DNA from: an uncultured Planctomycetaceae bacterium
GTDB taxonomy: Bacteria; Planctomycetota; Planctomycetia; Planctomycetales; Planctomycetaceae
Assembly (NCBI GenBank): GCA_903861195.1
Contig: CAIOTJ010000033.1
Location: 1 to 64,000 of the forward strand
Length of the DNA stretch: 64,000 nt
Direction: 5' to 3'
Of this stretch, positions 55,751-63,997 are shown one piece after another. The notes under the pieces are model-generated. The model saw only the letters and a program-made list of their open reading frames with translations. It was not told the DNA's origin and searched no databases. Made by a program: the position numbers and the translations under genes. Position 1 is the stretch's first letter. Each line of letters starts with the position of its first letter.

Positions 55751-56218
55751 GGCGGCAGTTCTGGGGGAACGGGAGAACCCTGAGTGTATTCGATTTGAGA
55801 AGGGCTCACCAGAAAGAGTTTCGGGAAGGTGAAAGCGAATCAACCCACCCAGGGAAATGGCCTGGAGACTCGACACTCTCTGAGAAACCGTCGCGGCAAT
55901 CACCAGGGCAACTCATTTGGGACATTTGGAGGTTCCTGGAAACGTCAGGCATGAATGGAGGGATGCAGCGATCCTCGGTGGTCGGCAAACCTTAAAAACC
56001 ACCAACTCCGGTTGTTCCAGTCAGGTAAACTGCGAAAGACAAAGTGCATGATTTGCGAAACGGCGCGAGGATAGGGTGTTTTCAGTTTGAAACGACTCAA
56101 ACAGCGGAAATCGTTGAACCGATTTGAGAAGGTAGATCGCCACCCGGTGATTGTTCGGAGTGGAATCTCCGAACTCCGGATGGTCGCCAAACGTTTTCTC
56201 AAGGAAGGGATTCCGCTC
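55751..56218. other. Divergent region between glcD and the BBP7 gene
   Basis: 468 bases with no supported gene. Its right part (56085-56174) carries three successive perfect inverted repeats, described separately. AAGGAAGGGA just before 56219 is the ribosome site of the next gene. Confidence 0.6.
56085..56174 (+). promoter_or_regulatory. Three tandem hairpins in the BBP7 leader
   Basis: Three perfect inverted repeats, each with a 6-base spacer: GTTTGA/TCAAAC (56085-56102), AAATCG/CGATTT (56108-56125) and GTTCGGAG/CTCCGAAC (56153-56174). The first two lie 23 bases apart centre to centre. They end 45 bases ahead of the BBP7 ATG, so they could be RNA stem-loops in its leader or DNA operator sites. 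Confidence 0.6.
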
Positions 56219-57514
56219 ATGAAATCTCCGATTCTTCGTCGGTTTCGCTTGGCCTGTGTGGCAGCGGGGTTGGCGGTCGGTTCAACAGTTCACGTTCAGG
56301 CCCAGCACATTCCAATCGGGCCAGCCGCTCAGGCCTGTGGATCCCAGTACGAAACGGCGGCGCTGGAGTCGACGGGAGCGGGCACCATCTTCGACGAAGT
56401 CAGTGCGGCTCCCGCCGGACGGTTTTGGGCCAGTGCGGAGTATTTGATGTGGTCGATGCAGTCGGCCGATACACCTCCGTTGCTGACAACCGGATCGGCC
56501 AGCGACGCCCTTCCCGGAGCGCTCGGCCAGCCAGGAACTCGCGTGTTGTTCCAGGGTATTGACGGCGGGGCGCGCAACGGCGGACGGTTCACCGCCGGCA
56601 CTTGGCTCAACCAGGACCAGACCATCGGACTCGAGGGAAGCTTCTTTTTCCTCGGGAATGGTGATGACAACTACACAGCCAGTTCTTCCGGTGAGCAGGG
56701 GTCGCAAGTCCTGTCGCGTCCCTTCTTCAACCCAATCACAGGGCAGCAAGATCGTCAGATCATTGCCGAGCCAGGTTGGGTCGGCGGCACCACCTCGATC
56801 AACTCTAGCAGCACGTTTATGGGGGCGTCCCTCAATCTGGTGACGAATCCCTGCTGCGAAACGCCCTGCTGTCCGCCAGGGGGAACTCCTTATGGCTACA
56901 CTTACGGCTACGTGGCGGGGTTCCGGTACCTGCGATTGGCCGAAGATCTGTCGATCGACGAGAATCTGCGTTTCATCGACTCAGCGCCCCTGTTCGCCGG
57001 TGATTCGATCCGGTTACGCGACGAGTTTGGAACCACGAACGACTTTTACGGACCGCAGCTGGGGATCCGTGGGGAGTACTTCCGCGGGCGCTGGTTCGTC
57101 AATGGGGCCGGCTTGATCGCGCTGGGGGTGAATCACCAGACGGTCGACATCTCGGGCTCGTCCACTTTTTCTCCGGTGGGGCTGCCTGCGGTCACCCAGC
57201 CGGGTGGTTTTTACGCACTTCCGACGAACATCGGCAGCTACAGCCGGAATGTCTTCACGGTGGTTCCGGAATTCAACCTGAATGTTGGTCGGCAGGTGAC
57301 GGACAGTCTGCGTTTGTTCGTGGGCTACACCTTCCTGTACATGAGCAATGTCGTCCGGCCGGGTGATCAGATCGACACAACAGTCAACACGACGCAATTG
57401 CCCGACTACACCGGCCCCGGAACTCTGTCCGGCCCGGCCCGTCCCGCATTCACCTGGCGTGATACGGGCATGTGGGTGCAGGGGATCAATGTGGGTGCCC
57501 AGCTTCGATTTTAA
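56219..57514 (+). CDS. BBP7-family outer-membrane beta-barrel protein
   Basis: 431 residues. Signal peptide (MKSPILRRFRLACVAAGLAVGSTVHVQAQ). AAPAGRFWASAEYLMWSMQSADTPPLLTTG is the BBP7 start motif, followed by ARNGGRFTAGTWLNQDQTIGLEGSFFFLG, beta strands of alternating hydrophobic pattern, and C-terminal FVGYTFLYMSNVVRPGDQID and ending in VGAQLRF (an aromatic terminal residue as used by barrel assembly). This family is a planctomycete outer-membrane protein of unknown cargo. The ATG at 56219 follows AAGGAAGGGA by 8 bases. The leader carries three hairpins; a strong terminator follows. Confidence 0.88.
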   Translation: MKSPILRRFRLACVAAGLAVGSTVHVQAQHIPIGPAAQACGSQYETAALESTGAGTIFDEVSAAPAGRFWASAEYLMWSMQSADTPPLLTTGSASDALPGALGQPGTRVLFQGIDGGARNGGRFTAGTWLNQDQTIGLEGSFFFLGNGDDNYTASSSGEQGSQVLSRPFFNPITGQQDRQIIAEPGWVGGTTSINSSSTFMGASLNLVTNPCCETPCCPPGGTPYGYTYGYVAGFRYLRLAEDLSIDENLRFIDSAPLFAGDSIRLRDEFGTTNDFYGPQLGIRGEYFRGRWFVNGAGLIALGVNHQTVDISGSSTFSPVGLPAVTQPGGFYALPTNIGSYSRNVFTVVPEFNLNVGRQVTDSLRLFVGYTFLYMSNVVRPGDQIDTTVNTTQLPDYTGPGTLSGPARPAFTWRDTGMWVQGINVGAQLRF

Positions 57515-57570
57515 CGCTGGAATGTTGAGAGACGTCTGTGGATTAGACGTTTCCAGCAGCTGAAACAGAG

Positions 57571-57604
57571 CCGGGCCTGCCGAAGTGATCTTCGGCAGGC
57601 CCGG
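57571..57604. terminator. Strong bidirectional hairpin terminator
   Basis: A perfect 15-bp stem (CCGGGCCTGCCGAAG and its complement) with a TGAT loop, between two convergent genes: 57 bases after the BBP7 stop and 32 bases after the end of the SdrD-B gene. TGGATTTTC follows on the + strand, a short T-rich run. It can serve either direction. Confidence 0.85.
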
Positions 57605-57635
57605 TGGATTTTCAGTCAATCAGGTTTCGCTCAGA

Positions 57636-60179
57636 TCACACAATTCCGAAATCCTGCTTGAATTTGTTCTCCACGAAAGTCGTGTTGTAGCCGGCCATGA
57701 ACAACTTGAGGTAGTTGCACATTCCGGTCAGGCTTGAAGGCTTGTTGTAGGTCAAGTAGAGGTTGGCGATGAACTGGGCCTGGGTGGCCATCGTCCCATT
57801 CTTGAAATTGGTCAGGTTGCTGCTGGTCAGTGCCAGTTTTCCAAGCTTGACAATGTCATTCAACTGGATGTTGCCGAACAGTTGGCCGCCCACGTTGACG
57901 CCACTGGTTGTGGTCACGGTGGGATTGGCGGTCATCTGGATCCAGTTGAACTTGGCTTCTTCCCGCAGGCGGAATGTACCCGGACCGACATTCGAGAATG
58001 AGTAATTTCCATTGGTGTCGGTGACCTGGTTTCTTTCGCCGGAATCAAGGACGCCGTTGTTGTTCGTGTCGAGGAAGATGGTCCAGCCAGACAATCCCGC
58101 CTCGCCCGTGTCCCGGACTCCATTCGCGTTCAGGTCGTTAAACTTCGCTCCAGAGATCGAGACCTGCTGGAAGTTGCCGAACAGAACGTTGTCCTTGGTT
58201 CCCCCAGCGGCGAGAACAACATCGGCCGGATTGGTCGTGGTTTGTTGCCATCCCGTCAGCAAGACTTCTCGGACGCGGTAGGTTCCCGCAGCCAGTGAGC
58301 TGAACTGGAAGCTGCCGTTCGAAGTTGTTTTGACCGAGGTCTCACCCGAGTCCAGTTGGCCGTTGAGGTTCTGATCGAGGTAGATGGTCCAGTTCTCGAT
58401 GCCGGGCTCGCCCGCATCCCGGACCCCGTTGCCGTTCAGGTCGTTGAATTTGAAACCGCTGATGGTCCCAGTTTCCGCTTTGACGCGGTTTCCGAAGTTG
58501 ATGCCGGTCACATTGGTCCCGGAGATGGTCGAGAAGACCGCCGGATTGGTGGTTGTCTGCTCCCAACCGGTTTGCTGAACCTCTCGAATGCGGAGCTGAC
58601 GAGGTCCGACGCCGGTAAACGACCAGGTTCCGTTCCCGGCCGTGGTCGTGGACTGCTCGCCCGAATCCAATTGTCCATTGTTGTTGACGTCGTCGAAGAT
58701 CGTCCAACCGCCGAGCCCTGGGTCTCCAGCGGGATTCTGGTCTCCGTTGATGTCGTTGAATTTGAGGCCGCTGACGGTCACCAGCTTGAAATTCCCGAGG
58801 TTTTTATTGGAAAGATTCGTTCCCGACTGGCCGCTGCCAGAGGCGACAGCCAAGGTCTGAATCCAGCCACCCTGCAGAACCTCACGAATTCGATAGGTGC
58901 CGGGACCCAACTCCAGTGTGTAACTGCCATTCGCCCCGGTCGTGGTCGACGCCTCGCCGGAGTCGGGATTGGAGTTATTGTTGACATCATTGAAGATGGT
59001 CCAGCCCGCCAATCCCGGCTCGCCCGCATCCCGTTGGCCATTGCCATTGAGATCTTCAAATTTGAATCCCGAGATCGTGTACTTCTTGAAGTTGCCGAAG
59101 TCCACGCTTGACCGATTGTCACCCGACGTCCCGGTGTAGCTCGCAGGATTGGCCGTCGTCTGAACCCAACCGGTCTGACTGAGTTCGCGGATGCGGACAG
59201 TTCCGGGGCCCACATTCAGGGAGTAACTGCCATTCGCCCCAGTCACGGTTGACTCCTCACCGGAATCCACCGCACCGTTGTTATTCCGGTCGTTGAAAAT
59301 GGTCCAGCCGGACAGACCAGCGTCGCTACCGTTCTTGACACCGTCTCCGCTGAGGTCTTCAAACTTCTGGCCGGAAATGACCTGCAGCTTGAAGTTCCCG
59401 AAACTCCCTCCGTTCGAAGTGGCACCTGAAGAGAGTGTCACCGAGCCTGGGTTCGCCGTCGTTTGGACCCAGGCGGGGTTCTGGATTTCCCGCACTGTGT
59501 AGGTTCCAGGTCCAAGATTGTCGAACCGATAGTTTCCGGACGCATCGGTCGTGGTCTTGACCTCGCCCGCATCAAACGAATTGTTTCCGTTGGCGTCGAG
59601 GAACACTTCCCAGCCGGCGATTCCTGGATCGGAATTGTCAATTCCATTGCCGTTCAGATCATTGAACTTCCTGCCGGTGATTGCAGCCTGTTGGAAGTTA
59701 CCGATGTTGAGTTGGCTCACCGAGGTTGGGGTGAATTCCTGTCCATTGGCGACAACAAACAGAAGGGGCACAGCCGCGGTCGTCTGCGTCCATCCGGACG
59801 GGACGACTTCCTGAATCGTGATCGTAGGGAACGGGTCGTTCAGATTCTGTTTGACAGTGATGGGGAAGTAGAACTCCCCGGCGGTCAAGGTGACTCCCGA
59901 AGGCTGGGCATCTCCGGGCAGCCAGGTTTGCGTGGTCAGCGTTGAGGTCCCATTGCTGTCAACCACAGTCGCCGTGACCGTAAACCTCTGGGGGGCAGAC
60001 GGCGGCCCCTCCCCGGAGTCAAGCGATCCGTTGCCGTTGGTATCGATGAATTTTGCGCCACGAACAGCACTGACGAGGTTCGCTAACAGGACTCGGGTTT
60101 CGAGTGCTTCGATGACAGCGCGCCGAGACCGGCCACTGCGGCTCTGGGAACGACCAAACAGCTTGGAGAACCTGAACAT
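57636..60179 (-). CDS. SdrD-B repeat surface protein with LEPR-XLL-like N-terminus
   Basis: 847 residues. A basic N-terminus (SQSRSGRSRR) precedes IEALETRVLLA, an LEPR-XLL-like signal used by large planctomycete secreted proteins. A first partial unit with FIDTNGNGSLDSGE follows, then six complete SdrD-B-like domains at about 167-264, 268-364, 368-464, 468-563, 572-670 and 675-770 with Asp/Asn-rich calcium-type loops (DLNGNGVRDAGEPG). The last 77 residues (LNDIVKLGKLAL...) form a small helical domain. It is probably a calcium-stabilised rod or adhesin. ATG 60179 has GGAG 9 bases upstream. Confidence 0.88.
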   Translation of the reverse strand: MFRFSKLFGRSQSRSGRSRRAVIEALETRVLLANLVSAVRGAKFIDTNGNGSLDSGEGPPSAPQRFTVTATVVDSNGTSTLTTQTWLPGDAQPSGVTLTAGEFYFPITVKQNLNDPFPTITIQEVVPSGWTQTTAAVPLLFVVANGQEFTPTSVSQLNIGNFQQAAITGRKFNDLNGNGIDNSDPGIAGWEVFLDANGNNSFDAGEVKTTTDASGNYRFDNLGPGTYTVREIQNPAWVQTTANPGSVTLSSGATSNGGSFGNFKLQVISGQKFEDLSGDGVKNGSDAGLSGWTIFNDRNNNGAVDSGEESTVTGANGSYSLNVGPGTVRIRELSQTGWVQTTANPASYTGTSGDNRSSVDFGNFKKYTISGFKFEDLNGNGQRDAGEPGLAGWTIFNDVNNNSNPDSGEASTTTGANGSYTLELGPGTYRIREVLQGGWIQTLAVASGSGQSGTNLSNKNLGNFKLVTVSGLKFNDINGDQNPAGDPGLGGWTIFDDVNNNGQLDSGEQSTTTAGNGTWSFTGVGPRQLRIREVQQTGWEQTTTNPAVFSTISGTNVTGINFGNRVKAETGTISGFKFNDLNGNGVRDAGEPGIENWTIYLDQNLNGQLDSGETSVKTTSNGSFQFSSLAAGTYRVREVLLTGWQQTTTNPADVVLAAGGTKDNVLFGNFQQVSISGAKFNDLNANGVRDTGEAGLSGWTIFLDTNNNGVLDSGERNQVTDTNGNYSFSNVGPGTFRLREEAKFNWIQMTANPTVTTTSGVNVGGQLFGNIQLNDIVKLGKLALTSSNLTNFKNGTMATQAQFIANLYLTYNKPSSLTGMCNYLKLFMAGYNTTFVENKFKQDFGIV
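57870..59681 (-). repeat. Six SdrD-B-like protein repeats, about 300 bases each
   Basis: Six in-frame units of about 96-100 residues. Each begins ISG-x-KF-[NE]D-[LI]-x-G-[ND]-G..., carries a W-[TE]-[IV]-[FY] core and a D-x-N-x-[ND]-x-x-x-D-[SA]-GE loop, and ends in R-E-[VIL]...W-[VIEQ]-Q. The nucleotide sequences have drifted, so the units are old rather than freshly duplicated. Confidence 0.85.
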
Positions 60180-60561
60180 CAGTGACGACTCCGGAAAGGC
60201 TGACAAAAATCTGGCGGGGCCATGTGGACAGATTGCCCAAACACGCTGGGGCCCCGGAACATCTGGAAGATCGTCACTTTCCTGTCCTTGCTAGAGTCTC
60301 CAGAGAGAACTCAAGCACGAATGCTCAAGGGAGGTGGGGCCTTGACAATTTTACCCAAGCTGTGAGGATTACCAATAGAAGGGAGTTCGGAGGAAAAAAA
60401 CTGAGGTTCTCGGGAGCGATTGTAAAACATCGCTCAAGTCAAAGGCACCGAATTCACGAAACACGGATTGACATAGGCTCCGACAAGCAATATCCCTCGT
60501 ACAGGCAGTTTGCCGTGACAAGGGACGGACTTCCTGTCAACTCACTCCGGAAGGGATCTGA
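60180..60561 (+). promoter_or_regulatory. Divergent control region of the SdrD-B and PEP-CTERM genes
   Basis: 382 bases between the two divergent starts. A perfect inverted repeat GAGCGAT/ATCGCTC with an 8-base spacer lies at 60414-60435. TTGACA at 60468-60473 and TATCCC at 60491-60496 are 17 bases apart and could be the promoter of the PEP-CTERM gene; another TTGACA is at 60342 without a good -10. GGAAGGGA at 60549-60556 is the ribosome site. Confidence 0.4.
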
Positions 60562-61380
60562 ATGACTCGCCAGAAGTACAACATCTTCGCTCTACTGCTC
60601 GGTTTGGCTGTTTCGGCAATCGGCAATTCTGCATCTGCGGACACCGTGGCGGCCATTGTCGACACTTTCAACGCACCGCAGGTGAGCATGAATCTGCGGC
60701 ATTGGTGTCCGTTGAATATTCCTGGCCCGGGACAACCGGGCTACCCTCCCTCAGGCATTCTGACTCTCGGAACGACTCCGGCCCAATTCCAGGTGCAACG
60801 CACTGGGGGAACCTTCGCGGGGACACTTATTGGAAATTCGCCGAATCGTTTCGTTGCGTTCTGTCTCGAACCGCTCCAGCAAGTGTCGTTTGCGAACGAA
60901 ACGTACACTCTTAAGGGTTTGAGTTCCGGCGGCACGGATCTCGGTACAGGAATGGGGTTACAGAGAGCTGCGATGATCCAAGAGCTGTTCGGTCGGTTCT
61001 ACCCCGACTTCAGCCAGTCAATTTCTCAGGAACAAGCTGCGGCCTTGCAAATCGCCACTTGGGAAATCCTGCGTGAAAAGGTGGACTCAAACTGCGTCGT
61101 TCAGAACCTGTCCTATTCTGATCTTGACGTGAACTCGGGCGATATTTTCTTCAACTACTCATCCAATGGAGTCGTCAGCCTTGCGCAGACGTACCTGGAC
61201 GAACTCGATGGGACCGGCAAGAAGGCATCCTACCTGCGGGCTTTGACTCTTGCCGAGTCCGCCGGGCAGCCGACTCAGGATCTGTTGGTGCAAATCATTC
61301 CGGAACCAGGCACTCTGGTTTTGGTGTCGATTGGGATTGCCGGTTTGGCCATTTTCCGGAGGAAGAAGTCGGTCAAGTGA
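60562..61380 (+). CDS. PEP-CTERM exosortase substrate with thioester-like motifs
   Basis: 272 residues. Sec signal peptide (about 1-26, ...NSASA). The C-terminus is a complete PEP-CTERM tail: the PEP motif at 247-249 in IIPEPGTLVLV, a hydrophobic helix, and a basic end (RRKKSVK). The middle has FVAFCLEPLQ (Cys101) and ALQIATWEIL (Gln163, Trp167), which resemble the Cys and Gln-x3-W motifs of surface thioester domains. It is likely secreted and processed by the exosortase at 7456. Function unknown; the surface-anchoring model is from the family. Confidence 0.9.
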   Translation: MTRQKYNIFALLLGLAVSAIGNSASADTVAAIVDTFNAPQVSMNLRHWCPLNIPGPGQPGYPPSGILTLGTTPAQFQVQRTGGTFAGTLIGNSPNRFVAFCLEPLQQVSFANETYTLKGLSSGGTDLGTGMGLQRAAMIQELFGRFYPDFSQSISQEQAAALQIATWEILREKVDSNCVVQNLSYSDLDVNSGDIFFNYSSNGVVSLAQTYLDELDGTGKKASYLRALTLAESAGQPTQDLLVQIIPEPGTLVLVSIGIAGLAIFRRKKSVK

Positions 61381-61439
61381 GGACTCCTCGTTTGGCAGAT
61401 CGTGCAGGCTTTCTGAGTGATTGCCTGCCTGATCTTTTG

Positions 61440-62441
61440 ATGACTTCTATTGGCAGACGAGATTTTTTGAAGTGGGCCGCGGTTAGCGGCCTTTTGGCGA
61501 GCGGATGCCATTCTCGCCCCGAACGGTCACTCATCGTCTATTGTGCTCATGATTCGCTCTATGCGGCTCCCATTCTGGAGGAGTTCGCGCTCCGTAAAGA
61601 CTGCGCGATGTATGTGAAGTACGATACCGAGGCCAGCAAATCGCTAGGCCTCGTGTCTCGTCTTCTTTCGGAAAAGGATCAGCCGCAATGCGATGTCTTC
61701 TGGAATAATGAAGCGCTGGGGACGGCCGCACTTGCTGCTGCGGATATTCTGGCCGAGTTGGGCGTGCCTCAGCAGGTTGAGGAAGATCATTCGAGGCGGT
61801 GGGTCTCCTTCGGCGGGCGATTGCGGTGCGTCATTTCGGGCCGGAAGCGGTCATTGGAGGAAGGGGCCGTCAGTTCTTTTCTTGACCAAGATGATCTGAG
61901 CCGGTGCTGCATCGCGAAGCCGATGTTCGGTACAACGCTCACTCAGTATTGCGCCTGGGCGGAAAGTTGGGGGCTGCCGACACTGATGAAGCGGCATCAG
62001 TCCTGGGTGGCCAAGGGATTGCGGGTTGTCGAAGGGAATGCCCAGGTCAAGGATTTGGTCGCGGCAGGGGCGTGTGAGTTGGGCTTCACGGATACCGATG
62101 ATCTGTTTGTGGGTCGGGACTCTGGTTCGGAGCTGTTCTTTGAGCCTGTCAGAATTGGCGGAAAGACAATCTGTATCCCGAATACCGCTGCAGTGATCCG
62201 CGGAGCCGCGCGACCTGATCTGGCTCAGCAGCTTGTGGCGCACCTGAGTTCAGCGAACGTGGAATTGGAGCTGTCCAGGTCGCCCGCTCGTCAGATTCCG
62301 CTGGGAGTGGTCGATCCGGTGACGCTGTCCGATGAGGTGCGCGCTCTCCGGAGTTGGGCTGAGGAGTCGATTGATGTCGCTGCGCTTCTGGAGATTCGCA
62401 GCGAGGTTTTGCAATGGCTCCGTCGGGTATACTCCTCGTGA
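61440..62441 (+). CDS. Iron(III)-type ABC transporter substrate-binding lipoprotein
   Basis: 333 residues. A Tat signal (GRRDFLKW) ends in a lipobox (LLASGC), giving a Tat-exported lipoprotein. LIVYCAHDSLYAAPILEEF, LLSEKDQPQCDVFWNNEALGT and the later VVEGNAQVKDLVAAGACELGFTDTDD match the Fe3+-binding (FbpA/AfuA-like) group. The metal is inferred from the family. ATG 61440 fits the Tat motif; the frame extends 21 codons upstream. It overlaps the permease by 28 bases. Confidence 0.85.
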   Translation: MTSIGRRDFLKWAAVSGLLASGCHSRPERSLIVYCAHDSLYAAPILEEFALRKDCAMYVKYDTEASKSLGLVSRLLSEKDQPQCDVFWNNEALGTAALAAADILAELGVPQQVEEDHSRRWVSFGGRLRCVISGRKRSLEEGAVSSFLDQDDLSRCCIAKPMFGTTLTQYCAWAESWGLPTLMKRHQSWVAKGLRVVEGNAQVKDLVAAGACELGFTDTDDLFVGRDSGSELFFEPVRIGGKTICIPNTAAVIRGAARPDLAQQLVAHLSSANVELELSRSPARQIPLGVVDPVTLSDEVRALRSWAEESIDVAALLEIRSEVLQWLRRVYSS

Positions 62442-63997
62442 GTTTCTCGACAGCATTGGGGATCTCCCTGGTCCGCTCCGCGTGCGTGGCAGTCACTGCG
62501 GCTGTAGCGGGTCGTGCGGTGAACCGACTGTTGACCGACTCGCGGGGTGCCGTTCGTTCGATTGGCTGGACACTGTTGATCATGCCCTGGCTCATGCCGG
62601 GGCTGTTGGTCGGATACGCCTGGAATGGTTGGATCTTTGCACTGCATTCATGGTCCGTCCGCTGCAGTCTTCCCTGGCTGACGAGCTTCGTGGATCGGGC
62701 GTTGCATTACGATTGGATCTGCAATGAACTTGTATTGTGTTTTCTGCTGTTTGCGCGATGTCTCCCCTGGGCTGCGTTGATGCTGCGCTGGGGTGTGCGT
62801 GACGAGGAGAGTGAAAGCAGCTGGTTTCTTCGCGGGATGTCGCAGGGTGATGCACGGAACGGTGGGTTGACTGGTATCAGGAGTGTGTTCCGACGACATC
62901 GCAGGGAGTTGCGGAGATTGGCTCCCGCCATCGGACTGGCATTTATCACGTGTTTTCAGGAGTTTGAGCTGGTGGCACGACTGGGCCGGCCGTGCTGGAC
63001 CGTCTGGCTCATTGATGCCCAGGCGACCGGTGTGGGGGTGTCGGGATTGCTGTTTCGTGCGACTGTTGCGGCTGGCTTGCAGACCTTGCTGGTGGGCGGA
63101 ATCTTGCCGGTCCGGCAGGGCTTGTTTGCCACCGAGCGCAGCGGCCGGGTTGAAGCGTACTGCGGCGGCTGGGGTCGGATCCTCGTGGGCGGGATATTGC
63201 TGTTGGGGACGGGCGCAACGGTGGCCATCCCTATCCTCAGTCTGGCGCCGGGATTTATTCAGGGTATCTCGGCCCTGGCAGAGCGAGCGGCGGTCTTGCG
63301 GCGATTGGTCAGCGAGGTGAGTGTGGGAGGCGCCGTGGCAACTGTTGCAGCGACAGCCGCGATCCTCCTGACCCGAGTTCTGGAAATTGCTCCGGGCCAT
63401 GCTGAAAAGCCAACAGCGATCGGAGCTGGCCCACGCTTGCCAAGACTTGGCTGGCTGGGACCCGTCCGAGTCGCGGTGCACTGGTGCCTGTTCTGGCTAG
63501 GGGCCTGGGGGGCTGTTCCCCTGTGTCTGCTGACTCTCTGCAGTCTGGCGGCAGTCGGCCTGACGTCTTTCAGCCAGACGTTGTTCCCCTGGTGTTTGGT
63601 TCAATCGCTTTGGCTGTTTCCCAGGGCAGTCTGTCTGATGTCCCTGGTTCAAGTCTGGCGACACCCCCAAAGTGCCTTCCTGGGAACCCTTCTGGCGAGT
63701 GCTCCGGAAGCCGATCGACGACATTCCGCCCGCCAGCTGTGGTGGCGTGAAAACTGGCGGAATCCCGTGATGGCTGGACTCTTTCTGGCAATGACCGCCT
63801 ATCTCGACCTGCCGACCGGACAACTTTTGGCCCCGGCAGGTCTGGCGTCGGCACCTGTGACGCTGTACACTCAAATGCACTACGGAAGAAATTCTCTTCT
63901 GACTGCGATGACCCTGTTGGCGGTGGCCATTCCTTGGACGCTCGCTTTGTTCCTATTGATGGTGCTGCCGCGCCTGACAATCTGGCGACGGAGGTGA
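62414..63997 (+). CDS. Iron-type ABC transporter permease (double-length)
   Basis: A 527-residue membrane protein with about twelve hydrophobic segments, roughly two permease halves in one chain as in FbpB-type permeases. The cytoplasmic EAA loop of the first half may lie around LRRLAPAIGLAFITCFQEFELVARLG; the second half is poorly conserved by eye. It starts inside the binding-protein gene, which supports co-translation. The matching ATPase is not in the window and may follow to the right. The stop is at 63995-63997, so the gene is complete. Confidence 0.78.
   Translation: MAPSGILLVSFSTALGISLVRSACVAVTAAVAGRAVNRLLTDSRGAVRSIGWTLLIMPWLMPGLLVGYAWNGWIFALHSWSVRCSLPWLTSFVDRALHYDWICNELVLCFLLFARCLPWAALMLRWGVRDEESESSWFLRGMSQGDARNGGLTGIRSVFRRHRRELRRLAPAIGLAFITCFQEFELVARLGRPCWTVWLIDAQATGVGVSGLLFRATVAAGLQTLLVGGILPVRQGLFATERSGRVEAYCGGWGRILVGGILLLGTGATVAIPILSLAPGFIQGISALAERAAVLRRLVSEVSVGGAVATVAATAAILLTRVLEIAPGHAEKPTAIGAGPRLPRLGWLGPVRVAVHWCLFWLGAWGAVPLCLLTLCSLAAVGLTSFSQTLFPWCLVQSLWLFPRAVCLMSLVQVWRHPQSAFLGTLLASAPEADRRHSARQLWWRENWRNPVMAGLFLAMTAYLDLPTGQLLAPAGLASAPVTLYTQMHYGRNSLLTAMTLLAVAIPWTLALFLLMVLPRLTIWRRR

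Noticed and set aside
57571-57604. Possible attachment site or transposon end
   Set aside because: A perfect 15-bp stem with tetraloop between convergent genes is best explained as a terminator.
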